Assembly: GCA_002747435.1 (NCBI GenBank) | Contig: PDPH01000049.1 | Location: forward strand, 31,000 to 94,999 | Source: Pseudomonadota bacterium | Lineage (GTDB): Bacteria > Pseudomonadota > Gammaproteobacteria > Thiotrichales > Thiotrichaceae | DNA length: 64,000 bases | Direction of reading: 5' to 3' | Translations under genes and position numbers: made by a program | Notes under the pieces: generated by a model | What the model saw: the letters and a program-made list of their open reading frames with translations, nothing else | What the model was told of the DNA's origin: nothing | The model's database searches: none | In this document: piece by piece, positions 36,960 to 49,778 of the stretch | Layout: the number at the start of each line of letters is the position of its first letter | Numbering within the stretch: the stretch's first letter is position 1

Positions 36960-37739
36960 ATGGACACAATGAATAAACACAATAACCCAGTTTCAGGCTT
37001 CTACGCCGGCTTAACTTACATATTCAAAGGTTTTGGCCTAATCACTCAAAAAGGTATTCGTCCATTTGTTGTCGTTCCTTTGTTAGTCAATCTGCTTGTT
37101 TTTTCAGGTGCAACCTGGCTGGCCGTGACTCAGCTTGATTATTGGATGACTCAATTGCTACCAAGTTGGTTGAATTGGCTGGAATGGTTATTATGGCCGA
37201 TGATTGCCGTTTTATTCTTTTTTATTATTTTTTATACCTTTACCTTACTTGCGAATTTGATTGCGGCTCCCTTCAATGCCATCTTAGCTGAACGCATTGA
37301 GAACCGCCTGAATGGCTTAGCTGTACCTGCCTTTCAGGCTTACAAAACCTTGCCTAGTATTGTGGCACGCACTTTCCGCAGTGAGCTTAGCAAACTGTGG
37401 TATATGGCAAAATGGTTAATTTTAGTGCTGATTCTGAGCATTATTTTTATGTTCATCCCAGGCATGGCCATTATTGTGCCTATACTATGGACACTGTTTG
37501 GCGCTTGGATGTTGGCAATTGAATACATCGATTATCCTATGGGTAATCACGAATTATATTTTGATGAAGAATTGCGTTCCCTTAAAAAATACCCTTCACA
37601 TGCTTTAAGTTTCGGCTGGCTGATTTCGCTTATGACGACTATTCCTGTACTGAACTTTTTGGCCATGCCAGTCGGCGTGGCGGGTGCAACAACCATGTGG
37701 GTAGACAAATTAGCCGCAGACTACCGCACAACACGTTAA
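36960..37739 (+). CDS. cysZ: Sulfate transporter CysZ
   Basis: A 259-residue inner-membrane protein for sulfate entry into cysteine synthesis. Hydrophobic segments near residues 32-55, 70-100, 145-180 and 205-235, plus GFYAGLTYIFKGFGLITQKGIRPFVVVPLLVN and APFNAILAERIE, match CysZ. An alternative ATG lies 9 bp downstream; neither has a good ribosome site. Divergent from tsaD, with convergent acnB behind it. Confidence 0.92.
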   Translation: MDTMNKHNNPVSGFYAGLTYIFKGFGLITQKGIRPFVVVPLLVNLLVFSGATWLAVTQLDYWMTQLLPSWLNWLEWLLWPMIAVLFFFIIFYTFTLLANLIAAPFNAILAERIENRLNGLAVPAFQAYKTLPSIVARTFRSELSKLWYMAKWLILVLILSIIFMFIPGMAIIVPILWTLFGAWMLAIEYIDYPMGNHELYFDEELRSLKKYPSHALSFGWLISLMTTIPVLNFLAMPVGVAGATTMWVDKLAADYRTTR

Positions 37740-37778
37740 ACTCTTGCCTAGTAAAGCATGCTGCAAATTGTTTGTAAT

Positions 37779-37808
37779 AAAAAAGCCCCGCTTGCACTTG
37801 CGAGGCTT
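37779..37808 (-). terminator. Intrinsic terminator after acnB
   Basis: On the minus strand AAAGCCTCGC-AAGTGCAA-GCGGGGCTTTTTT forms a stem of about 9-10 bp (one C opposite A) ending in a T-run, 26 bp past the acnB stop. It closes the TCA operon and separates it from convergent cysZ. Confidence 0.9.
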
Positions 37809-37833
37809 TCCTAAACGACGAATCAGCTCAAAC

Positions 37834-40425
37834 CTAAGCGGCTTCAGCTTTCACCTGATCGGCGGCTTCTACATAGTCAGACAATTGATCGAAGTTCATA
37901 TAGCGGTAAATATCACCCGCCATACTATCAATCGTGCCAGCATATTCCATATATTCAGCCAGCGTAGGGAGTTTGCCCAATACCGAAGCAACTGCTGCCA
38001 GCTCGGCTGAAGCCAGATACACATTTGCACCTGTTCCCAAGCGATTGGGGAAGTTACGGGTAGAGGTCGAAACGGCTGTACTCCCCGGAGCAATACGCGC
38101 CTGATTCCCCATGCACAGTGAACATCCAGGCATTTCAGTCCGCGCACCGGCTCGACCATAAATGCTATAGAAACCTTCAGACACCAGTTGCGCTTCATCC
38201 ATCTTAGTCGGTGGTGCTATCCATAAACGAGTGGGAATAGTATCCACTTTCTCCAGCAATTTACCCGCTGCACGGAAGTGACCAATATTGGTCATACAAG
38301 AACCGATGAATACTTCATCAACTTTGTCGCCCGCCACTTCAGACAGCAAACGCGCATCATCAGGATCATTCGGTGCACACAGTACAGGCTCTTTGATCGC
38401 ATCCATATTGATTTCGATCACCGCAGCATATTCCGCATCAGCATCCGCACGCATCAAGCTTGGATTCGCCAACCATGCTTCCATTGCAGCAATACGGCGT
38501 TCCATAGTACGACGATCACCGTAACCTTCGGCAATCATCCACTTCAGCATAATGATATTCGAGCGCAAGTATTCCGCTACTGAATCCTCAGACAGGGTAA
38601 TCGTACAGCCTGCTGCTGAGCGCTCTGCCGAAGCATCTGACAATTCAAAAGCTTGTTCAACCGTTAAATCTTCCAGACCTTCAATTTCCAGCACACGACC
38701 ACTGAAAATATTTTTCTTGCCCTGCTTCTCAACCGTCAATAAACCTTCTTGAATCGCTTGATAAGGAATCGCATGCACCAAATCACGCAATGTAATGCCG
38801 GGCTGACGCTTGCCGGTAAAACGCACCAAAACAGATTCTGGCATATCCAAAGGCATTACCCCCGTAGCTGCCGCAAAAGCAACCAAACCTGAACCGGCAG
38901 GGAAAGAAATGCCAATCGGAAAACGAGTATGCGAATCACCGCCTGTGCCAACAGTATCAGGCAGCAGCATACGATTCAGCCAAGAGTGAATAATGCCATC
39001 GCCTGGACGCAAGGACACACCGCCGCGAGTCATAATAAAATCAGGTAATGTGTGGTGTGTAACCACATCGACAGGCTTAGGATAAGCCGCTGTATGGCAG
39101 AAAGACTGCATCACCAAATCCGCCGAAAAGCCCAGACAAGCCAAATCTTTCAATTCGTCACGAGTCATGGGGCCGGTCGTATCTTGTGAGCCGACAGTAG
39201 TCATTTTCGGCTCGCAATACATGCCCGGGCGTACGCCTTCCAGACCACAAGCCTTGCCTACCATCTTTTGCGCTAGCGTATAGCCTTTGCCAGTATCTTC
39301 GGGCTGTTCTGGTACACGGAACAAGTCAGATGCCCCTAAACCAAGCGCTTCACGCGCCTTATTCGTCAAACCACGCCCAATAATTAGATTAATACGGCCA
39401 CCCGCACGTACTTCATCCAATAATACCGGCGTTTTCAGTTCGAACTCAGCAATCACCTCATCCGTACCATGACGCTTGACCTTACCTTCGTAAGGATAAA
39501 CATCAATCACATCCCCCATGCCCATTTTGGAAACATCCATCTCTACGGGTAATGCACCCGCATCTTCCATGGTATTGAAGAAAATAGGCGCAATTTTGCC
39601 ACCGAAACAGAAGCCGCCTGCACGCTTGTTGGGTACACCCGGAATATCATCACCAAAGAACCACAAGACAGAATTGGTCGCAGATTTACGCGAAGAACCT
39701 GTACCCACGACATCACCTACATAAGCCACCGGATAGCCTTTGGCTTTAACCGCTTCAATCTGCTTCAATGGTCCTACAACACCGGGTTCAACCGGCTCAA
39801 TACCATCGCGCGCCATTTTCAGCATGGCATTAGCATGGAGTGGAATATCGGGACGCGACCAAGCATCCGGTGCGGGTGATAAATCATCTGTATTGGTTTC
39901 ACCGGGTACTTTGAATACCGTCACGGTAATCTTTTCAGACAATTCTGGACGAGCGGTAAACCACTCACCATCAGCCCAAGACTGCATTATTGTCTTAGCG
40001 GCTGCGTTACCCGCATCCGCTTTTTCTTTTACATCATGGAAAGCATCAAACATCAGCAAGGTGTGAGACAAGGCTTTGACAGCTACCGCTGAAGTTTCTG
40101 GACTATCCAAGGCTGCAATCAACGGCTGAACATTATAACCACCCAGCATATTGCCCAGTAATTCAACGGCTCTCACTTTATTAAGCAAGGGTGAGTGGGC
40201 TTCACCCTTAGCAACAGCCGCCAAAAAACCAGCCTTAACATAAGCCGCTTCATCGACCCCGGCAGGAATACGATTTTCCAGCAAATCCAGTAAATAGGCT
40301 TCTTCACCCGCAGGTGGATCTTTCAGCAACTCGACCAGCGCAGCGGTCTGGGTGGCATCCAGCGGCTTGGCAGGAATGCCCTGGGCAGCACGCTCTTCCA
40401 CATGTTTGCGATATTCTTCCAACAT
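37834..40425 (-). CDS. acnB: Bifunctional aconitate hydratase 2
   Basis: Interconverts citrate, cis-aconitate and isocitrate, and likely acts on 2-methyl-cis-aconitate too. The ATG at 40425 (863 aa) gives [23 protein letters not shown], matching E. coli AcnB; a longer TTG-led reading is unlikely. The 4Fe-4S ligand region CSLCMGNQ lies in the C-terminal part, with [22 protein letters not shown] and the swivel domain [14 protein letters not shown]. It is the last gene of the TCA cluster, 27 bp after gltA. Confidence 0.96.
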   Translation of the reverse strand: MLEEYRKHVEERAAQGIPAKPLDATQTAALVELLKDPPAGEEAYLLDLLENRIPAGVDEAAYVKAGFLAAVAKGEAHSPLLNKVRAVELLGNMLGGYNVQPLIAALDSPETSAVAVKALSHTLLMFDAFHDVKEKADAGNAAAKTIMQSWADGEWFTARPELSEKITVTVFKVPGETNTDDLSPAPDAWSRPDIPLHANAMLKMARDGIEPVEPGVVGPLKQIEAVKAKGYPVAYVGDVVGTGSSRKSATNSVLWFFGDDIPGVPNKRAGGFCFGGKIAPIFFNTMEDAGALPVEMDVSKMGMGDVIDVYPYEGKVKRHGTDEVIAEFELKTPVLLDEVRAGGRINLIIGRGLTNKAREALGLGASDLFRVPEQPEDTGKGYTLAQKMVGKACGLEGVRPGMYCEPKMTTVGSQDTTGPMTRDELKDLACLGFSADLVMQSFCHTAAYPKPVDVVTHHTLPDFIMTRGGVSLRPGDGIIHSWLNRMLLPDTVGTGGDSHTRFPIGISFPAGSGLVAFAAATGVMPLDMPESVLVRFTGKRQPGITLRDLVHAIPYQAIQEGLLTVEKQGKKNIFSGRVLEIEGLEDLTVEQAFELSDASAERSAAGCTITLSEDSVAEYLRSNIIMLKWMIAEGYGDRRTMERRIAAMEAWLANPSLMRADADAEYAAVIEINMDAIKEPVLCAPNDPDDARLLSEVAGDKVDEVFIGSCMTNIGHFRAAGKLLEKVDTIPTRLWIAPPTKMDEAQLVSEGFYSIYGRAGARTEMPGCSLCMGNQARIAPGSTAVSTSTRNFPNRLGTGANVYLASAELAAVASVLGKLPTLAEYMEYAGTIDSMAGDIYRYMNFDQLSDYVEAADQVKAEAA

Positions 40426-40452
40426 ACTCTCAAATTCTCCCAATAAAAAACC

Positions 40453-41763
40453 TTAGCGCTGATCTAATGGAATGTAGTCACGCAGCGGCTTACCTACATA
40501 TAACTGACGCGGACGACCGATACGCGCCTCTTCATCCCCCATCATTTCATTCCATTGTGAAATCCAACCAATCGTACGACCCAGCGCAAACATGACCGTA
40601 AACATACTGACCGGAATACCCATACTCAGGAAAATAACACCGGAGTAAAAGTCTACATTGGGATACAAATTACGCTCTTTGAAATAATCATCACTTAGCG
40701 CAATCTGCTCCAACTCACGAGCAATATCAAACAGTTTTTGATTTGGATTGTCCGATGGCAAAGTATCTAGAATCGCATTGGCCAGCTTGCGAATAATCTT
40801 GGCACGTGGATCATAATTTTTGTAAACACGATGACCAAAACCCATTAAGCGGAAACGGTCATCCTTATCTTTGGCACGACTAATCCAGTAAGACAGCGGC
40901 TGATCAGATGCCTCAATCTCACGCAGCATATTAATCACGGCCTCATTCGCCCCCCCATGTGCAGGTCCCCATAATGACGCGATACCTGCTGCGACTGCCG
41001 CAAACGGGTTGGCCTCGGAGCTACCTGCTAGGCGTACTGTTGAGGTCGAAGCATTTTGCTCATGATCAGCATGCAGAATCAGAATAACATCCAAGGCTTT
41101 AACCCATAATGGATCAGACTTGTAACGTTCTTCTGTTGGCACCGAAAACATCAGGTGCAAAAAGTCCTCAGCATAACTATAGGCATTCCAAGGATTATTG
41201 AAAGGCAAACCCACTGCATAGCGATAACTCCAAGAAGCAATCGTAGGCATTTTAGCAATTAAACGGTGAGCAGAACGCTCGCGCTGTGCCGGATCATGAA
41301 TATCCATATCATCGTGGTAGAATGCAGATAATGCACCTACCACGCCCACCATGGTCGCCATTGGATGAGCATCGCGGCGGAAACCACGATAAAAATTTTG
41401 CACCTGATCGTGCAGCATAGTATGACGGGTAATAACCTGCTCAAAATTGGCTAGCTGCGCAGAACTCGGCAATTCTCCATAGAACAGTAAGTAGCATACT
41501 TCAATAAAGGTACTTTGCTCAGCCAACTGCTCTATCGGGTAGCCCCGATAGAGCAGCGTTCCAGCTTCACCATCCAAGTACGTAATTGCACTGGAGCAAC
41601 TTGCAGTAGCCAGATAACCCGGATCATAAGTGAAATAGCCTGTCTCTTTATAAAGCTTGCGAACATCAACCGCTTCAGGCCCTAGAGTCGGTTTTAAAAC
41701 ATCCAGCTCGATTTGTTTAGCATTCGCGCTGTCGCTTAGTGTTACAGTATGCTTGGTCATCAT
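40453..41763 (-). CDS. gltA: Citrate synthase, type II
   Basis: Condenses acetyl-CoA and oxaloacetate. The 436 residues include [41 protein letters not shown] and VDFYSGVIF with the catalytic His-His-Asp set; length and N-terminal domain fit the NADH-sensitive hexameric gram-negative type. It lies between sucD and acnB, an arrangement linking two TCA entry reactions to the succinyl half. Confidence 0.96.
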   Translation of the reverse strand: MMTKHTVTLSDSANAKQIELDVLKPTLGPEAVDVRKLYKETGYFTYDPGYLATASCSSAITYLDGEAGTLLYRGYPIEQLAEQSTFIEVCYLLFYGELPSSAQLANFEQVITRHTMLHDQVQNFYRGFRRDAHPMATMVGVVGALSAFYHDDMDIHDPAQRERSAHRLIAKMPTIASWSYRYAVGLPFNNPWNAYSYAEDFLHLMFSVPTEERYKSDPLWVKALDVILILHADHEQNASTSTVRLAGSSEANPFAAVAAGIASLWGPAHGGANEAVINMLREIEASDQPLSYWISRAKDKDDRFRLMGFGHRVYKNYDPRAKIIRKLANAILDTLPSDNPNQKLFDIARELEQIALSDDYFKERNLYPNVDFYSGVIFLSMGIPVSMFTVMFALGRTIGWISQWNEMMGDEEARIGRPRQLYVGKPLRDYIPLDQR

Positions 41764-41817
41764 GGCACTCCAAAGTGTCGGTGAAGATCAGAAAATATTA
41801 AGCTCAGGATTAGTGGA

Positions 41818-42687
41818 TTAGTTCAATACGGCGGCAATTCCTTTACCTAGTTCGGCAGGTGATTTGACCGTATGCACGCCCGCCGCTTCTAAAGCAGCGT
41901 ATTTTTCTTGCGCGGTACCCTTGCCACCAGCAATAATCGCGCCAGCATGCCCCATACGCTTGCCTTTAGGAGCGGTCACGCCAGCAATGTAAGATACTAC
42001 TGGTTTAGTGACATTGTGTTTGATAAATTCAGCGGCTTCTTCCTCGGCTGAACCGCCAATTTCACCACACATTAAAATGGCTTCTGTTTGCGGATCATTC
42101 TGGAATAAAGTCAACGCATCAATAAAGTTAGTACCCGGAATGGGGTCACCGCCAATACCAATGCAAGTACTCTGGCCATAGCCAAGGTCAGTCGTTTGCT
42201 TAACCGCTTCATAAGTCAGCGTACCGGAGCGAGATACAATCCCGACACGCCCAGGCTTATGAATAGAACCAGGCATAATACCGATTTTGCACTCGCCGGG
42301 CGTAATAACACCGGGGCAATTTGGACCAATCAAACGCACGCCCAAGCTGTCGACAATTATTTTAGCTTCCAGCATATCCAAGACTGGAATACCTTCAGTA
42401 ATACAAACAATCAGTTTTACACCAGACTCAGCCGCTTCGATAATGGAATCTTTACAGAAAGGTGCTGGTACATAAATGACACTGGCATCAGCAGCAGTTT
42501 GCTCTACAGCTTCGCGCATGGTATTGAACACAGGTAAGCTCAAATGCTCAGAGCCCCCTTTGCCTGGTGAAGTACCACCAACCATTTTAGTGCCGTATGC
42601 AATCGCCTGCTCAGAGTGGAAAGTACCTTGTTTGCCGGTAAAACCTTGACACAGTACCTTGGTATCCTGATTAATCAAAACGCTCAC
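41818..42687 (-). CDS. sucD: Succinyl-CoA ligase subunit alpha
   Basis: With SucC it converts succinyl-CoA to succinate with NTP formation. CoA-binding N terminus [25 protein letters not shown] and the phospho-His [14 protein letters not shown] are visible in 289 residues. Its start overlaps the sucC stop by 4 bp. Confidence 0.97.
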   Translation of the reverse strand: MSVLINQDTKVLCQGFTGKQGTFHSEQAIAYGTKMVGGTSPGKGGSEHLSLPVFNTMREAVEQTAADASVIYVPAPFCKDSIIEAAESGVKLIVCITEGIPVLDMLEAKIIVDSLGVRLIGPNCPGVITPGECKIGIMPGSIHKPGRVGIVSRSGTLTYEAVKQTTDLGYGQSTCIGIGGDPIPGTNFIDALTLFQNDPQTEAILMCGEIGGSAEEEAAEFIKHNVTKPVVSYIAGVTAPKGKRMGHAGAIIAGGKGTAQEKYAALEAAGVHTVKSPAELGKGIAAVLN

Positions 42688-43853
42688 GCAGCACCTCCTA
42701 CAGCTTCAACGATTTTACGGGCAGCATCACCAAGATCATTCGCTGCAATCACAGATAGGCCACTGTTATTCAATAGCTCAGCACCTTTAGCAGCATTATT
42801 GCCTTCTAGACGCACGACAACCGGCACAGCGACATTCACCTGCTGCACAGCCTGAATAATACCTTCAGCAATCAAGTCACAACGCACAATGCCACCGAAG
42901 ATATTGACCAAAATACCTTGGACGTTTTTATCGGATAGAATAATCTTGAAAGCCGCCGCAACGCGCTCAGCCGTCGCGCCGCCGCCAACATCAAGGAAGT
43001 TGGCGGGCTGACCACCGGACAATTTAATAATGTCCATAGTCGCCATTGCCAGACCAGCACCATTAACCATGCAACCAATATTGCCGTCCAAGGACACATA
43101 GTTCAGATCCCACTCGGAGGCTTCAATCTCACGAGCGTCTTCTTGAGACTTGTCACGCATTGCAAGCAGAGCGGCTTGACGATACAGCGCGTTGCCATCC
43201 ACATTGACCTTGCCATCCAAACAGAGCAAGTCACCCTCGGCAGTGACAACTAAAGGATTGACTTCAACCAGTGACAAATCCTTTTCCTTGAACATCTTGC
43301 CGAAATTAATCAATAGATCCGTAAATTGCTTGATTTGCTTACCTTCCAAGCCTAAACCAAAAGCTAGTTCGCGCGCTTGATAAGGCATTACACCGGAAAC
43401 AGGATTAATAGCTGTTTTCAGAATTTTTTCAGGCGTTTCGTGAGCAACCTTTTCGATTTCCATACCGCCTTCGGTAGATGCCATGATCACAATGCGTTGA
43501 CTGCCACGGTCAACCACTGCACCCAGATATAATTCACGCGCAATATTGCAGGTTTCCTCAACCAAAACGGTATTAATCGGTTGACCATTGGCATCAGTTT
43601 GATAAGTAACTAACTGTGTTCCGAGTAACTCAGCAGCAAACTCAGCGGCTGCTTTGGGATTATCAAATAACTTAACACCCCCTGCTTTACCGCGCCCTCC
43701 AGCATGGACTTGAGCTTTAACAACGACTTTAGCGGTACTCAAAGAGCTGGCTGCTGCTTCAGCTTCCTGCGCTGTGCTGGCGACTTTTCCGGCAGGAACT
43801 GGCAGGCCATATTGACGAAATACGTCTTTGGCCTGGTATTCGTGTAGATTCAT
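42684..43853 (-). CDS. sucC: Succinyl-CoA ligase subunit beta
   Basis: A 389-residue ATP-grasp subunit. [36 protein letters not shown] and [13 protein letters not shown] are family hallmarks. It follows lpd by 100 bp and is coupled to sucD. Confidence 0.97.
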   Translation of the reverse strand: MNLHEYQAKDVFRQYGLPVPAGKVASTAQEAEAAASSLSTAKVVVKAQVHAGGRGKAGGVKLFDNPKAAAEFAAELLGTQLVTYQTDANGQPINTVLVEETCNIARELYLGAVVDRGSQRIVIMASTEGGMEIEKVAHETPEKILKTAINPVSGVMPYQARELAFGLGLEGKQIKQFTDLLINFGKMFKEKDLSLVEVNPLVVTAEGDLLCLDGKVNVDGNALYRQAALLAMRDKSQEDAREIEASEWDLNYVSLDGNIGCMVNGAGLAMATMDIIKLSGGQPANFLDVGGGATAERVAAAFKIILSDKNVQGILVNIFGGIVRCDLIAEGIIQAVQQVNVAVPVVVRLEGNNAAKGAELLNNSGLSVIAANDLGDAARKIVEAVGGAA

Positions 43854-43953
43854 CCTGTTTTCCTTTGGTTTACAGGCACTCTGGCGTGCCCTGTTCGCAC
43901 AAACGCCACGCTAAAACATCAGCCGTGGCGCAAAGTGTTTCGATTAATGAGTA

Positions 43954-45387
<1,434 letters not shown>

Positions 45388-45392
45388 TCACC

Positions 45393-46628
45393 TCACACAT
45401 CCAATAGCATACGAACTGGATTTTCGACCAGCTCTTTGATTGTTTTGAGGAAAGTAACCGCGCCCTTACCGTCTACAATACGATGATCATATGACAAGGC
45501 TACATACATCATGGGGCGGATTACAATTTCATCATTAACAACGACAGGGCGCTTCTGGATCGAGTGCATCCCCAAGATCGCGCTTTGAGGAGGATTAAGA
45601 ATTGGGGTTGACAGTAAAGACCCAAAAACGCCCCCGTTGGTTATGGTGAATGTACCACCTGACAGGTCAGACATATCCAACTTGCCTGCCTTAGCTTTTT
45701 TGGCAAAATCAGCGATCGTACTTTCAATATCAGCCAGTCCCATATTTTGTGCGCTGCGCAGTACAGGAACAACCAAACCACGATCGGAAGAAACGGCAAT
45801 GCCAACATCACAATAGCTGTGGTAAACAATATCATTGCCGTCAATATAGGCATTGATTTCCGGGAAACGTTGTAACGCTACCGTAGCTGCTTTAACAAAT
45901 AAAGACATAAAGCCGAGACGTGCCCCATGCTTTTTCTCAAAATTGTCTTTAAATTCATTGCGCATATCCATCAATGGCTTCATGTCGACTTCATTGAAGG
46001 TCGTCAACATAGCAGTTGACTGCTTGGCATCCAATAAACGCTCAGCAATCCGTGCACGCAAACGACTCATAGGCACACGCTCTTCGCTACGTTCACCACT
46101 AGCGGGTTTAGGTATAGCTTTGGATACTGCGGCAGGGCTACTGCCGGGTGTAGAAGGTGCTGGAGCAGCAGGTGCAGCTTTCTGGGCAACAGCAGACTGC
46201 ACGTCCTCTTTCAGAATACGACCCTCTTTGCCAGAACCAGCAATATCAGATTTGGACAAATCGTTTTCGCTCATTAACTTGCGAGCAGCAGGGCCTGTTT
46301 TAGCTTCATCGGCTGGCGCAACGGGGCTAGCGGCTGGTGCAGGAGTCACTTCCTGTGGTGTTTGTGTTGATGTTTGGACTGGAGCCGCGTCAGCAGCTTG
46401 TAAACGTCCCAAAAGTTGACCGCTGGTAACAGTTGCCCCCTCCTCCTCGACAATCTCAGCTACAACACCATCCATTTGGGCAGGTACTTCCAGTACCACT
46501 TTGTCGGTTTCAATTTCAACCAGAATATCATCAAGCCTGACTGCATCTCCCACTTTTTTGTTCCAAGCAACAACAGTTGCGTCTGCAACAGACTCTGGCA
46601 ATACCGGCGTTAAAATTTCACTACTCAT
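45393..46628 (-). CDS. sucB: 2-oxoglutarate dehydrogenase E2 (dihydrolipoamide succinyltransferase)
   Basis: Core of the 2-oxoglutarate complex. The 411 residues begin with a lipoyl domain ([13 protein letters not shown] with Lys44-like site), then an Ala/Pro-rich linker, the peripheral subunit-binding domain ([32 protein letters not shown]) and the catalytic domain ending [15 protein letters not shown]. It opens the TCA operon; the E1 gene sucA is not joined to it. Two TTGTCGACAA-like boxes lie upstream. Confidence 0.96.
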   Translation of the reverse strand: MSSEILTPVLPESVADATVVAWNKKVGDAVRLDDILVEIETDKVVLEVPAQMDGVVAEIVEEEGATVTSGQLLGRLQAADAAPVQTSTQTPQEVTPAPAASPVAPADEAKTGPAARKLMSENDLSKSDIAGSGKEGRILKEDVQSAVAQKAAPAAPAPSTPGSSPAAVSKAIPKPASGERSEERVPMSRLRARIAERLLDAKQSTAMLTTFNEVDMKPLMDMRNEFKDNFEKKHGARLGFMSLFVKAATVALQRFPEINAYIDGNDIVYHSYCDVGIAVSSDRGLVVPVLRSAQNMGLADIESTIADFAKKAKAGKLDMSDLSGGTFTITNGGVFGSLLSTPILNPPQSAILGMHSIQKRPVVVNDEIVIRPMMYVALSYDHRIVDGKGAVTFLKTIKELVENPVRMLLDV

Positions 46629-46967
46629 CCTGTCCTTCCTCTTAATCGGTTTTTTGGCAATTTCTGCTTAAACTTTACTCAAAAAAGCCTGCTCAATAAA
46701 TGCCTTTGGTAATTTAAAGTGGTTTTGCCGAACCATTCTCATTATGAACAGTGTCTATTTTCCATCATTGCCCATGATTTTAACGATTTCGAGTCAAACA
46801 CTCTCTAGCCGATGCCTAAAAACAGTATCCCATCTGAGAAATTGTCGACATTATAAGCCCAAAAAACCCTCTGTCAAATGAGACTAACTGACAAATTGTC
46901 GACAAAATGCACTTTTTGTGCAAAAGCACATATGCTGCAAAACATCAGAATTTACTTAGTTTTTCGA
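46629..46967. other. Gene-free control region before sucB
   Basis: No gene is seen in about 340 bases between sucB and the SH3 gene, both on the minus strand, so it holds the promoter of the TCA block and the 3' end region of whatever transcript precedes. Its notable content is the repeated TTGTCGACA box described separately. Confidence 0.6.
46842..46905. promoter_or_regulatory. Two TTGTCGACA boxes upstream of the TCA operon
   Basis: AAATTGTCGACA occurs twice, with cores at 46842-46850 and 46896-46905, 54 bp apart or about five helical turns. The second is the perfect palindrome TTGTCGACAA. The first is also preceded by TGAG and the second by TGAC. Paired sites of this type suit a dimeric repressor or activator, perhaps a GntR-family one; the regulator is unknown. 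Confidence 0.5.
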
Positions 46968-47672
46968 TCACGGCACACGCATAGCTCGGCAACACCCCTT
47001 TAAGGGGGTATTATTATACTGCCCCTTTACCTCAAAAGTGACCCTTTGATTAAATAAACTATTATAACAACGCGCTGTGTACACCAAGGTCAAGTCAACT
47101 TTATTCCAACGATTCGCCCCCTCAACCTCTGTTCTTAAAGCAATGCGGTTATGCAAACCATGTTCCTGATGCGTGCGGGTAATTGGCATACCCGTTTTAA
47201 AATCACCAACAGTACCACGTATCCACTCAGGCAAAATATCCAAAGACCATTTTGGTGAAGTACCACGACATTCCAATATCCACATACCCGAAACACGTTT
47301 TTTGACAATATTATCCGTCACCGGATTAATCGCAGCAGGGCGAGAAGGCATAGGGCTTGGCTTCGCAGTGGCAGGGGCTAGCATGGGTGCTAAATAGGCG
47401 CGATTGACCCAGCCACGATTATTTTGCCAGCGAATTTTCACCCAAGTTGAACGACCTGTTCGGCGACTAGCGCCCGACAAGCTAATGCCAACAGCATTAG
47501 AAGGAATACGTGCGACAATAGCACTGCTACTATTCGGTTCGGCACGAATATTTAAGACATCATTAGCGGCAACTTTAGTCACTCGGTAATGGTAATTATT
47601 AGCATTTACCCCGACAGGAAATAGCACTAAAGCCAACAACACTAGCTTTAGTGAAAAAATAATAACTTTCAT
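46968..47672 (-). CDS. Secreted SH3-domain protein
   Basis: The 234 residues (ATG at 47672) start with a signal peptide (VIIFSLKLVLLALVLFPVGVNA), then a bacterial SH3 domain (VLNIRAEPNSSSAIVARIPSNAVGI..., WVKIRWQNNRGWVNRAYL), a Pro/Ala linker, and a C-terminal domain with four Cys (WILECRG, ARCYN, GCC) that I do not recognise. Periplasmic; possibly binds cell wall or a partner. It lies 94 bp after the MotB-like gene and may belong to that unit. Confidence 0.75.
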   Translation of the reverse strand: MKVIIFSLKLVLLALVLFPVGVNANNYHYRVTKVAANDVLNIRAEPNSSSAIVARIPSNAVGISLSGASRRTGRSTWVKIRWQNNRGWVNRAYLAPMLAPATAKPSPMPSRPAAINPVTDNIVKKRVSGMWILECRGTSPKWSLDILPEWIRGTVGDFKTGMPITRTHQEHGLHNRIALRTEVEGANRWNKVDLTLVYTARCYNSLFNQRVTFEVKGQYNNTPLKGCCRAMRVP

Positions 47673-47766
47673 TAGTGACACTCTCTTGCAATAAACTTGG
47701 CTTTCTCTGACAGTTTAACATGATGAAAAACAATGCCCCAGAAAGCATCTTATTACCAGAAAATGC

Positions 47767-48747
47767 TTAATTTTCATTCTCTTGCACAGCGGGCAAACTA
47801 TTATCCTGCTGATAGTAATAATCGTATTTATTAAGCATGTCACTGGTAAAGCGCCATGCCTCGTTATAAGACAGCCCACTATTTTTGGGAATAATAATTT
47901 TTACATACAGGTCATTACCGTACTGTTCCTTTAAGCCGCTTAACTCCGTTTCCAGCGCGCTGTAACTAATATGGCGGTATTTATTTTGCCCGGGCGCACG
48001 AATACGGTAGCCTGAACGCTGATACATGACTTCAACCACCGTTTTATTCTTGGCAGAGCGTGACGGTTTGACTAATTTCTGATACTTCTGATCCAGCTCA
48101 GCATAATCACCTTCCAAGCTGGCTAGCCGTTGCTGACTAGTTTCCATTTGTTCACGTAAAGCACTGACTAGCGTTTTGCGCTCGTTAGACTCGCGTTGAG
48201 CCTGCTGCAAAGATTCTTGTGCTAAAGACAACTCGCTTTGTAAGCGCTGGGCTTCATCACTACTCGTTCGTTGCAGCTCCGCCAATTGCTGTTGCAATTG
48301 CCTGACTTCACCACGCTGCTCTCCCAGATCAGCACGTAAACTATCAATTTGTGCGCTACGTTGCGTCAACAAAGCTTGTTGCTGTATTTCCTCATCACGG
48401 AGACGACTCAAATCAGCACGCGCAGATAGTAGCTGTTGCTGGGTATCCTCCTGTTGTGCCTTGGTTTGTAATAGCTCCATTTCAGTCGCTGCAACACGTC
48501 GCTTGTAATATTCCAATTGCTCTTCCAGCGTGGCATTTTCCTGAAGGGTAAACTCAACCAATTGGCTGGCCTCTTGCTCAGCCATCAAGCTATTGCGTAA
48601 TTGATCCATCAGGCGAGTATTCGAAAGAATTACCGCAATCACAACCAGCATGAAAATCATCAAAATGACCATCATGACATCAGTAAATGAAGGCCAAAAG
48701 CTGTCCTCCGTATTTTCAGCGGGATAGGCGCGAGGCTGGTATGGCAT
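47767..48747 (-). CDS. MotB/ZorB-like protein with coiled coil
   Basis: A 326-residue inner-membrane protein. A single N-terminal helix (residues 24-42) is preceded by SFTD with Asp23 in the position of the proton-carrying Asp of MotB, ExbD, TolR and ZorB. It is followed by a long coiled coil (about 50-235, rich in Gln, Glu, Arg and Leu) and a C-terminal globular part (about 240-315) that is not an obvious OmpA peptidoglycan domain. It should pair with the TolQ/MotA-like channel encoded 9 bp upstream. Confidence 0.8.
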   Translation of the reverse strand: MPYQPRAYPAENTEDSFWPSFTDVMMVILMIFMLVVIAVILSNTRLMDQLRNSLMAEQEASQLVEFTLQENATLEEQLEYYKRRVAATEMELLQTKAQQEDTQQQLLSARADLSRLRDEEIQQQALLTQRSAQIDSLRADLGEQRGEVRQLQQQLAELQRTSSDEAQRLQSELSLAQESLQQAQRESNERKTLVSALREQMETSQQRLASLEGDYAELDQKYQKLVKPSRSAKNKTVVEVMYQRSGYRIRAPGQNKYRHISYSALETELSGLKEQYGNDLYVKIIIPKNSGLSYNEAWRFTSDMLNKYDYYYQQDNSLPAVQENEN

Positions 48748-48756
48748 TGCGTGCTC

Positions 48757-49728
48757 CTAACGATCCTTGCGGGCAGAGGAAGCGTGAACGACGTTACTAT
48801 TGTGGGACTCCCCCAATCGAAAACCTTCACGTAAGGCTTGCCGAATCAAACGCAACTCATCTCCAGAATTAACCATACGTACCATGTGGCGCTGCATATC
48901 ATCCACTGCCAACTGCAAACGCTCGCCCGCACTCAGAAAACGATCCTGAATCAGTCCAATCGACTCAGCCGCTTTGCGTAACTCTTGGGTCAGCAAGGAC
49001 ACGTCATGCAATATATTTCCTTCTGAACTGCGAAAGTTGGGCATAATATATAAAGTGGTGGCCTCTTCCAGATTGGATAGCACGCGCACTCGGGTGTCTT
49101 GCAAGCGCAAGTGAAAATAGGAATAAAACACATAACATACTATCGCTGTGATCGTCGTACTCAGCGCTGTTGACATACCACCGATAATGGCTCCCATTTT
49201 TTCCAAATTCTCAGGAGAGTCAAGCAGACCAGCCGCACCAATCAAGGCAACCGACAGCGAGACGACTGTGCCAAATACACCCGATAAAATCAGTATATTG
49301 TTAACAAAACGCACCAAGGTAAAACGTGAAGCCTGCTCGGCGGCTGAGACACCGGCTAAGGCGGCTTGGTCTGTTTCTGAACCTTGCTGCGCCAATAGCT
49401 GTACTGCATTGTAGCGTCTTACGATGAGCGCGTCGGCGGGAAGCTTATAAGTAGGGTTGGCAACTTTGTCTCGTACCCTAGCCAAAAATTTATTGAGCAC
49501 GCTTTGTTCATGCCGATAACTAAACATCATGGAAAGAATTCGTGCCAAACCAATCAAAAATAACAAAATAATCAAGCCATTCAGGAAAGCCCCTAAATGC
49601 CCGACTTGCGTCAGTTGAAAAAAGTCAACGACAAAGGTTTTGTTGAACCACAGCAAAGCTATAACAACACACAAAAGTATGATCACCTGAACTAGCGTGG
49701 AGTAAGCACGAATATTAACGGGTTTCAA
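48757..49728 (-). CDS. MotA/TolQ/ExbB/ZorA-like proton channel protein
   Basis: The 323 residues have four predicted helices (about 8-30, 44-66, 136-158, 178-203) in a MotA/TolQ pattern: LVRFVNNILILSGVFGTVVSLSVALIG and GGMSTALSTTITAIVCYVFYSYF. An approximately 120-residue helical C-terminal tail follows. Together with the MotB-like protein it would make a proton-driven membrane motor. Neighbours are not tol, exb or flagellar genes, so the energy user is unknown; rmuC precedes it by 50 bp. Confidence 0.85.
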   Translation of the reverse strand: MKPVNIRAYSTLVQVIILLCVVIALLWFNKTFVVDFFQLTQVGHLGAFLNGLIILLFLIGLARILSMMFSYRHEQSVLNKFLARVRDKVANPTYKLPADALIVRRYNAVQLLAQQGSETDQAALAGVSAAEQASRFTLVRFVNNILILSGVFGTVVSLSVALIGAAGLLDSPENLEKMGAIIGGMSTALSTTITAIVCYVFYSYFHLRLQDTRVRVLSNLEEATTLYIMPNFRSSEGNILHDVSLLTQELRKAAESIGLIQDRFLSAGERLQLAVDDMQRHMVRMVNSGDELRLIRQALREGFRLGESHNSNVVHASSARKDR

Positions 49729-49778
49729 AGCCTAGATTCCTTTTATTCAGCTTATGCAGCTTATTGAAGAGTTTGTTT

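Noticed and set aside
45853..46419. A 188-residue reading frame on the plus strand
   Set aside because: It is antisense to the sucB linker and catalytic region, and its Ala/Gly/Ser bias mirrors the sucB codons.
46968..49728. Tol-Pal, ExbBD or flagellar motor operon
   Set aside because: No tolA, tolB, pal, tonB or flagellar genes are adjacent, and the MotB-like C terminus lacks an evident OmpA domain.
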